From NCBI GenBank assembly GCA_964370215.1, contig CAYJIM010000046.1, positions 1 to 18,141 on the forward strand: DNA of 18,141 nucleotides. Reading direction: 5' to 3'. The DNA comes from Massiliimalia sp964370215 (GTDB taxonomy: Bacteria; Bacillota; Clostridia; Oscillospirales; Ruminococcaceae). The position numbers and the translations under genes are program-made. Each line of letters opens with the position of its first letter. Within the stretch, counting starts at the first letter, position 1. Shown piece by piece: positions 14,062 through 18,141 of this stretch. A model generated the notes under the pieces. It worked only from the letters and a program-made list of their open reading frames with translations, ran no database searches and had not been told where the DNA came from.

Positions 14062-14157
14062 CTATCTTATTATCGTACCACAAAAAACGATGCAACAACC
14101 CCCAGAGAAATGAAACGATCTATTTCCTTGTGGCAGAGAATGTAGTTGCGTGGTCAT
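14062..14157 (-). CDS. Putative 31-residue leader peptide of the purine operon
   Basis: This short ORF has AAGGAG seven bases before ATG, as good as any ribosome site in the operon. It begins about 30 bases after the predicted transcription start. The product starts MTTQLHSLPQGNRSF and continues HFSGGCCIVFCGTIIR; it is hydrophobic and Cys-rich at the end (C21, C22, C26), with two adjacent Gly. It ends with TAG at 14064-14062, four bases before the terminator hairpin. I do not recognise the peptide. The layout is that of a translated regulatory leader: slow termination or stalling near the stop would block the terminator's upstream arm and let polymerase continue into purE. A 6-bp pairing between codons 9-10 and codons 25-27 (CCACAA/TTGTGG) could also respond to ribosome position. 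No run of one codon points to a particular charged tRNA. Confidence 0.65.
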   Translation of the reverse strand: MTTQLHSLPQGNRSFHFSGGCCIVFCGTIIR

Positions 14158-14193
14158 ACGAAAACTCCTTTTCATCGCTGGTGATACAACTTT

Positions 14194-14222
14194 ATTATAC
14201 AAGATTCCTATGAAAAAGGCAA
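14194..14222 (-). promoter_or_regulatory. Sigma-A promoter of the purine operon
   Basis: On the minus strand, TTGCCT (14222-14217), a 17-base spacer and a perfect TATAAT (14199-14194). The predicted start is near 14187, giving a leader of about 235 nt before purE. I searched by eye for a PurR box and for conserved guanine- or ZTP-riboswitch cores and saw none. Confidence 0.8.
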
Positions 14223-14461
14223 CTGTATTTCAATCAATTTTCCTAGCCTTCCACCCCTAGAAACTGTCATTTCTGACAATAAACCTTTTTTTCTACCCAA
14301 CTCCCTCCTGTCATTGCCGTTGTCGCTACCTTGATTTGTATTTTTAGTAAACCAGAGTAAACCAGAGCATGAGAGAGAATGCGCGGGTATATGTGAGGTA
14401 TTTGCTTTTGAAATTTGGTCGAATTTGCCGTTTTTTACACCAATTTGCCCCCAATCCGACA
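14223..14461. other. Divergent intergenic region
   Basis: No supported gene lies between the purine promoter and the promoters of the NfeD operon. The only repeat I see is a tandem 10-bp duplication of AGTAAACCAG (14346-14365). Confidence 0.5.
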
Positions 14462-14491
14462 TTGTAAAACAAACACCACCCGTGGTATACT
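14462..14491 (+). promoter_or_regulatory. Distal promoter upstream of the NfeD operon
   Basis: TTGTAA (14462-14467), an 18-base spacer and TATACT (14486-14491) preceded by TGG, an extended -10. Transcription would start near 14498, about 145 bases ahead of the NfeD start. Confidence 0.6.
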
Positions 14492-14586
14492 AAAGGCAAT
14501 GAAGGATCGGCCGTTCCCTTCAGTGTACAACAATCGTAAAAGTTTCATTCAATCTTGTTATTTTGCTATTCTTTTGCCACACTTTA

Positions 14587-14595
14587 TGATACAAT
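14587..14595 (+). promoter_or_regulatory. Proximal extended -10 promoter of the NfeD operon
   Basis: TGATACAAT is an extended -10 element about 46 bases before the NfeD start. No good -35 lies at 16-18 bases; the nearest TTGCTA is 21 bases upstream. It is weaker evidence than the distal promoter. Confidence 0.45.
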
Positions 14596-14641
14596 AGAAG
14601 TATCTTTATCGTGGCGAAATGTTTTGAAAGGAGGTTTTCTC

Positions 14642-15082
14642 ATGTTTTCCATGTTGCTACTCTGGGGAATTTTGTTTGTCGTGTTTGTCATTGTCGAAAC
14701 GGTGACCACCCAACTGGTGTCCATTTGGTTTGCGGCAGGGGCGCTTGCCGCCTTCCTAACCGCTTTGTTCACCGATTCCATCGCCATTCAACTGGTGGTC
14801 TTTTTGGCCGTTTCTGTTCTCCTCTTACTCTTTACAAGACCGCTACTCAAACGCTTCATCATCCCCAAAATACAAAAAACCAATGCGGCGGATGTACTGG
14901 TGGGCAAACACTGTAAAGTGGTGGACACCATCGACAACAGCAAAGGTAGCGGACGCATTCAGGATGGCGGATTGCAGTGGAATGCCCGAAACCACATCGA
15001 TGACCAACCCATTGCCGCCGGTACCATGGTGGAAGTCATGCGCATTGAGGGGGTCACCGCCTACGTCACCCCACTACAATAA
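14642..15082 (+). CDS. NfeD-like membrane protein (short form)
   Basis: This 146-residue protein has three predicted membrane helices (about 3-20, 27-44 and 48-66) and a C-terminal OB-fold domain (about 85-146). The block ETVTTQLVSIWFAAGALAAF is typical of short NfeD proteins, as is the C-terminal pattern GKHCKVVDTIDN ... GSGRIQDGGLQWNAR. Short NfeD proteins are nearly always encoded next to an SPFH protein and are thought to work with it in membrane microdomains or membrane-protein quality control. ATG at 14642 has AAAGGAGG about 7 bases upstream; the ORF open to 14555 lacks such a site. The SPFH gene follows after 44 bases. Confidence 0.92.
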   Translation: MFSMLLLWGILFVVFVIVETVTTQLVSIWFAAGALAAFLTALFTDSIAIQLVVFLAVSVLLLLFTRPLLKRFIIPKIQKTNAADVLVGKHCKVVDTIDNSKGSGRIQDGGLQWNARNHIDDQPIAAGTMVEVMRIEGVTAYVTPLQ

Positions 15083-15126
15083 ACACAGGAACATCACAAG
15101 TTTGACTACAGAAAGAAGGATTTATT

Positions 15127-16119
15127 ATGTTTGAATTAGGATTTGGCGCTTTTTTGGTATTTGCACTCATCGTTTTTGTCTTCCTCTTTATCATCACCCG
15201 CATCAAAATCGTCCCACAGGCACAGGAATATGTGGTGGAACGTCTCGGTTCCTACCACGCCACTTGGACCACCGGTATTCACCTGCTTGTCCCCTTCATT
15301 GACCGCATTGCAAAAAAGGTTTCTTTAAAGGAAGTCGTCGTGGACTTTAAACCGCAACCGGTCATCACCAAAGACAACGTTACCATGCAAATCGACTCGG
15401 TTGTCTTCTATCAAGTCACCGACTCTAAGCTGTTCACCTATGGGGTGGAACGTCCGCTGTTGGCGATTGAAAACCTCACCGCCACCACCTTGAGAAACAT
15501 CATCGGGGATTTGGAGCTCGACTCCACTTTAACCTCACGTGATCACATCAACACCAGAATCACTGCCATTCTCGATGAATCGACCGACCGTTGGGGCATC
15601 AAAATCAACCGTGTGGAATTGAAAAACATCCTTCCACCACGTGAAATTCAAGATGCGATGGAAAAACAAATGAAAGCGGAACGTGAACGAAGAGAAACCA
15701 TGCTCCGTGCCGAAGGGGAGAAAAAATCCTCTGTCTTGGTTGCAGAAGGGCGCAAAGCCTCGGCCATCTTGAATGCACAAGCGGAAAAAGAATCACAAAT
15801 CCTGCGTGCAGAAGCAGAAAAGGAAGCGACCATCCTACAAGCGGAAGCGGTCAAGGAACAAAAAATCCGCGAAGCAATGGGGGAAGCGCAGGCAATCGAG
15901 CTGGTACAACGTGCATTGGCACAGAGTATTGTCATGCTCAATGAAGCAAACCCCAACCAACAGGTACTGGCACTCAAGAGCTTGGAAGCGTTCCAAAAAG
16001 CAGCAGACGGTCAAGCCACCAAAATCATCGTTCCGAGCGACATTCAAGCCTTTGCAGGTCTTGCAACTTCTGCCGGTGAACTGTTTCAAAAATCGACCGT
16101 TACCGATATGACAAAATAA
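15127..16119 (+). CDS. SPFH/band 7 (stomatin/paraslipin-like, QmcA type) membrane protein
   Basis: This 330-residue protein has one N-terminal membrane helix (about 5-24) and an SPFH domain from about residue 25 to 190 that begins KIVPQAQEYVVERLGSYHAT and includes the family blocks QIDSVVFYQVTD, LRNIIGDLELDSTLTSRDHI and GIKINRVELKNILPP. A long Ala/Glu/Lys-rich coiled coil follows (about 190-265, with repeated AEGEKK/AEAEKE units). Such proteins form large rings on the cytoplasmic membrane and partner with NfeD proteins, here the gene just upstream. Length is standard for the paraslipin/QmcA branch. The ribosome site is AAGGA 6 bases before ATG. A small paralogous membrane protein gene follows after 24 bases, suggesting a three-gene operon. 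Confidence 0.95.
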   Translation: MFELGFGAFLVFALIVFVFLFIITRIKIVPQAQEYVVERLGSYHATWTTGIHLLVPFIDRIAKKVSLKEVVVDFKPQPVITKDNVTMQIDSVVFYQVTDSKLFTYGVERPLLAIENLTATTLRNIIGDLELDSTLTSRDHINTRITAILDESTDRWGIKINRVELKNILPPREIQDAMEKQMKAERERRETMLRAEGEKKSSVLVAEGRKASAILNAQAEKESQILRAEAEKEATILQAEAVKEQKIREAMGEAQAIELVQRALAQSIVMLNEANPNQQVLALKSLEAFQKAADGQATKIIVPSDIQAFAGLATSAGELFQKSTVTDMTK

Positions 16120-16143
16120 TCAAAGGGCAACTAGGAGGACTTC

Positions 16144-16527
16144 ATGAGCAATTACACGAACACACCCCACGACCAAACCTATTACCAACCGATTGAGCGA
16201 CAGCCGTCCATCGTCGGCAAGTGGAACTGGGGTGCCTTCGCCCTCAACTGGATCTGGGGTCTCTTCAACGGCTCTTTTCTGCCCCTGCTCTGCTTCATTC
16301 CGCTGTTTAACCTCGTCTGGATCTTTATTTGCGGGTTCAACGGCAATCAATGGGCGTGGGACAGCCACAAGTTTACCACTGTGGAGGAATTTGAGACGGC
16401 ACAGTGCAAGTGGAACAATGCAGGATTGATTGTCTTTATCATCTCCTTGGTGTTCCATATTATCCACATTACACTGTACATTTTGCTGGTCGTGATCTTT
16501 GCCATGAACCTTTATCAGATACAATAA
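16144..16527 (+). CDS. Small Trp-rich membrane protein, GKWNWGAF family, paralogue 1
   Basis: This 127-residue protein has a polar N-terminus (about 1-24), then the shared core QPSIVGKWNWGAFALNWIWG (20-39), a hydrophobic stretch SFLPLLCFIPLFNLVWIFIC (about 43-62), the polar segment GNQWAWDSHKFTTVEEFE (66-83), and a C-terminal membrane helix (about 94-122). Two to three membrane segments are likely. The function is unknown. Homologues with a WNWGAF...W.WGI.N core are, as I recall, sometimes labelled ribonuclease G in databases; I see nothing of RNase G here. AGGAGG lies 5-6 bases before ATG, and the gene follows the SPFH gene by 24 bases, so it is probably in the NfeD-SPFH operon. Relative to the next two copies it differs at positions such as NWIWG and GNQWAWD. 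Confidence 0.8.
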   Translation: MSNYTNTPHDQTYYQPIERQPSIVGKWNWGAFALNWIWGLFNGSFLPLLCFIPLFNLVWIFICGFNGNQWAWDSHKFTTVEEFETAQCKWNNAGLIVFIISLVFHIIHITLYILLVVIFAMNLYQIQ

Positions 16528-16636
16528 TTGTATTACTAAATTGTTACACTCTTTCCTTTTATAAACAAATTCAGCCCAAATTTCAACTACAAAATTTATT
16601 TTTTGAACAAATTTCGTGTAAAGTTTGAAATAACTA

Positions 16637-16666
16637 TTGCAAACTCTACTTTGCCTTTGGTATACT
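16637..16666 (+). promoter_or_regulatory. Promoter of paralogue 2
   Basis: TTGCAA (16637-16642), an 18-base spacer and TATACT (16661-16666) with TGG before it (extended -10). The start would be near 16673. A small GCAC/GTGC hairpin lies in the leader before an AGGAGG ribosome site. The rest of the 190-base gap is AT-rich without a clear terminator for the upstream operon. Confidence 0.7.
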
Positions 16667-16718
16667 AGTTTTATTCGAGCACGTCTGTGCCGTAAATATT
16701 TTTTAGGAGGACTTACTT

Positions 16719-17051
16719 ATGTCTAATCAACAACCTTCCATTATTGGTAAATGGAATTGGGGTGCATTTGCACTTTCTTGGATCTGGGGTATCTTCAACG
16801 GCGCTTACCTTTCCTTGCTCTGCTTGATCCCGGGCTTAAACGTCATCTGGATTTTTGTCTGTGCACTCAAAGGGAACGAATGGGCTTGGAACAGCGGCAA
16901 ATACACCTCTGTAGAAGAGTTTGAAGAAGCACAACGCAAATGGAGCAAAGCTGGTATCATCGTTTTGATCATCTCGGTTGTACTCGGTATCATCTCTGGT
17001 ATCGCTTACGGCGCTTTGATCGCAGCATTGATGGGTAGCATGGCTTACTAA
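16719..17051 (+). CDS. Small Trp-rich membrane protein, GKWNWGAF family, paralogue 2
   Basis: This 110-residue protein is the shortest and most canonical copy. It begins directly with the core PSIIGKWNWGAFALSWIWG (6-24), then a hydrophobic span AYLSLLCLIPGLNVIWIFVC (about 29-48), KGNEWAWNSGKYTSVEEFEE (51-70), and a C-terminal Gly/Ala-rich membrane helix (about 79-106). The function is unknown; a membrane location is clear. It has its own promoter, an AGGAGG ribosome site 8 bases before ATG, and a strong terminator after it. Its codons differ from paralogue 1 even where residues match (for example AATTGGGGTGCATTTGC against AACTGGGGTGCCTTCGC), so the duplication is not recent. The separate promoter and terminator suggest it is the most strongly and independently expressed member. 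Confidence 0.8.
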   Translation: MSNQQPSIIGKWNWGAFALSWIWGIFNGAYLSLLCLIPGLNVIWIFVCALKGNEWAWNSGKYTSVEEFEEAQRKWSKAGIIVLIISVVLGIISGIAYGALIAALMGSMAY

Positions 17052-17063
17052 ATCATTGCCTTT

Positions 17064-17100
17064 AAAAATTCCGACAAGGGAAACTTTGTCGGAATTTTTT
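17064..17100 (+). terminator. Strong terminator after paralogue 2
   Basis: A 16-bp stem (17064-17079 with 17084-17099, one G-U) closed by a GAAA tetraloop and ending in TTTTTT. It would work in both directions. Paralogue 3 begins 33 bases later and has no clear promoter, so it may depend on read-through. Confidence 0.9.
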
Positions 17101-17132
17101 CTACCATCATTTTTTCTGAAAGGATTATGACC

Positions 17133-17579
17133 ATGCAAAACGAGTATCAAGTACCACCAATACCACCACAAGCCCCACCGCAAAGCAATCCACAGCCAGG
17201 GGTATCAGCAACCACCTATCCGTACGACCAATCACCTGTTGCAGCGGCAGCGCAACAAGCAGTACCCTCCATTCTTGGCAAATGGAACTGGGGTGCTTTC
17301 CTCCTCTCGTGGGTTTGGGGTGTCTTCAACGGGGCATACCTGTCCCTCCTCTGTCTCGTGCCGTTTTTGAATGTCGTGTGGCTCTTTGTCACCGGCTTCA
17401 AAGGGAATGAATGGGCGTGGAACAGCGGTAAATTCCACACCGTCGAGGAATTTGAAGAAAAACAGCGCCAATGGACAAAATGGGGCATCATTATCGCCGC
17501 TATCTCAATCGGACTCAACATACTCGTTTGGGGTGCTTACTTTGTGTTGGTCATCCTCTTGGTTACCGCACAACAATAA
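17133..17579 (+). CDS. Small Trp-rich membrane protein, GKWNWGAF family, paralogue 3
   Basis: This 148-residue copy has a Pro/Gln/Ala-rich N-terminal tail (about 1-43, with VPPIPPQAPPQSNPQPG), then the core VPSILGKWNWGAFLLSWVWG (44-63), hydrophobic AYLSLLCLVPFLNVVWLFVTG (about 68-88), KGNEWAWNSGKFHTVEEFEE (90-109), and a C-terminal membrane helix (about 118-143). The start at 17133 is preferred because AAAGGA lies 8 bases upstream; the ATG two codons earlier (17127) is only 2 bases from it. The tail resembles that of the partial gene at the window's end. The proline-rich tail could be a flexible cytoplasmic interaction segment, but this is a guess. The function is unknown. Confidence 0.78.
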   Translation: MQNEYQVPPIPPQAPPQSNPQPGVSATTYPYDQSPVAAAAQQAVPSILGKWNWGAFLLSWVWGVFNGAYLSLLCLVPFLNVVWLFVTGFKGNEWAWNSGKFHTVEEFEEKQRQWTKWGIIIAAISIGLNILVWGAYFVLVILLVTAQQ

Positions 17580-17599
17580 CGCTGGATACAATCACACCT

Positions 17600-17935
17600 C
17601 ACGGTTTTGTAGGGGCGATTCACGAATCGCCCGCAGGATTTTGCACCGTTTTCATTAGGCGGTAGGGGCGACCTTTGGTCGTCAGCAACGCCCGCCGGTG
17701 CCACCGGCTCGCAAAATCCCCCTCTTTTCAAACAATTCACCGGATTGTTTGAAACTTCACCCTCTAAATACTCTTTGACGCTTGCAAGACCGTGGGACAC
17801 TGTCCCACGCCCTGTCACTTTTGAAAAAGTGGACAAAACTTTTATAACAGGTGCGATCTCACCGTCCCACATCGTGGACGGACTTTCCGTGCGATGAACG
17901 GCGGACAGGCAGGAAGCCTATCCCTACAGAGCAGC
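17600..17935. repeat. Composite hairpin repeat, copy R4
   Basis: No gene lies between paralogue 3 and the partial gene. The stretch holds GTAGGGG with GGGCGATTC/GAATCGCCC (17613-17632, identical to the copy at 1232-1251), GTAGGGG with GGCGACC/GGTCGTC (about 17666-17683), GCCGGT/ACCGGC (about 17694-17709), an 11-bp stem TTTCAAACAAT/ATTGTTTGAAA (17726-17754), ACTCTTTGACGC as at the window start, GTGGGAC/GTCCCAC (17792-17808), CACTTTT/AAAAGTG (about 17816-17831) followed by GACAAAACTTTTAT, the GTGGACGGACTTTCCGTGCG block, and an inverted GTAGGGA module (about 17910-17927). Confidence 0.8.
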
Positions 17936-17972
17936 AGTTTCATTTCTTATCCGCTTTTTTACCAAAATGGCA

Positions 17973-18001
17973 TTGCAATGGATTAGAATTTTTGCTATAA
18001 T
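17973..18001 (+). promoter_or_regulatory. Promoter of the partial fourth gene
   Basis: TTGCAA (17973-17978), a 17-base spacer and a perfect TATAAT (17996-18001). The start would be near 18008, about 55 bases before ATG. Confidence 0.8.
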
Positions 18002-18061
18002 AAAGATAACTTCTTTGGTTTTCACTACATCCAATCATTTGAATAAGGGAGGAATGGCTTT

Positions 18062-18141
18062 ATGAACAACGATATGAACCAACCAACTACCTCTGGCACA
18101 ACACCAACACCGCCACCGATGGCGCAACCAACCCCACCACC
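18062..18141 (+). CDS. Partial gene, proline-rich N-terminus; probable paralogue 4
   Basis: Only 26 codons are in the window; the gene runs off the right end. GGGAGG lies 9 bases before ATG. The visible peptide starts MNNDMNQPTTSGTT and continues in a Pro/Thr-rich run (PTPPPMAQPTPP), much like the tail of paralogue 3. A fourth GKWNWGAF-family member is likely from tail composition and position, but the diagnostic core is beyond the edge, so this is inference. It has its own good promoter. Confidence 0.6.
   Translation, partial: MNNDMNQPTTSGTTPTPPPMAQPTPP

Noticed and set aside
13953..14187. Guanine or ZTP riboswitch in the purE leader
   Set aside because: I could not find the conserved cores of either class; the leader is instead largely occupied by the short ORF and the terminator. 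A covariance-model search could settle this.
14346..14365. Tandem AGTAAACCAG duplication as an operator pair
   Set aside because: Only two units, not close to either promoter's core elements; chance or slippage is enough to explain it.
14208..14462. 84-codon open frame on the minus strand
   Set aside because: No ribosome site (ATG preceded by GTTTTACA), it covers the purine promoter, and the translation is unrecognisable.
14500..14598. 32-codon ORF between the two NfeD promoters
   Set aside because: Only AAAGG two bases before ATG, so translation is doubtful; mentioned as a low-interest leader possibility but not called as a gene.

Overview
The window looks like chromosomal DNA of a low-to-moderate GC Gram-positive anaerobe, most likely an uncultured gut Clostridia (Oscillospiraceae/Ruminococcaceae-like). 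This is an inference from strong AAGGAG/GGAGG ribosome sites, sigma-A type promoters, the form of the purine genes (stand-alone AICAR transformylase plus a PurO-type IMP cyclohydrolase, and a cysteine-rich PurF lacking the N-terminal Cys) and dense hairpin-rich intergenic repeats. No rRNA, tRNA, CRISPR, phage or transposase gene is visible.

Layout. (1) Positions 1-5720, minus strand: a sugar-metabolism cluster read right to left: a LacI-family repressor (GTG start, own promoter with a cre-like operator just downstream of the -10), a Gfo/Idh/MocA oxidoreductase, a terminator hairpin, a TIM-barrel sugar isomerase/epimerase, a second Gfo/Idh/MocA oxidoreductase, and after a repeat block a DUF1349 protein. 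(2) Positions 6159-14222, minus strand: a purine operon in the order purE-purC-[terminator]-purF-purM-purN-IMP cyclohydrolase-AICAR transformylase-purD. Ahead of purE lies a leader of about 235 nt from a good promoter. It encodes a previously unlabelled 31-codon leader peptide whose stop codon sits four bases before a rho-independent terminator, which suggests translation-controlled attenuation of purine synthesis. (3) Positions 14462-18141, plus strand: NfeD-like protein, SPFH/band-7 protein, then three (probably four) paralogous small Trp-rich membrane proteins sharing a GKWNWGAF core, with separate promoters.

The purine genes cover PRPP to IMP except purL/S/Q, purK and purB, which must lie elsewhere. 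The PurF copy keeps the PRPP-binding loop and all four expected Fe-S ligand cysteines, but has lost the glutaminase nucleophile and other glutaminase residues. Boundaries between transcription units (1-415, 1105-1349, 5866-6175, 17600-17935) are filled with a composite interspersed repeat made of five or six hairpin modules. In several modules the two arms change together between copies, so pairing rather than sequence seems to be conserved.
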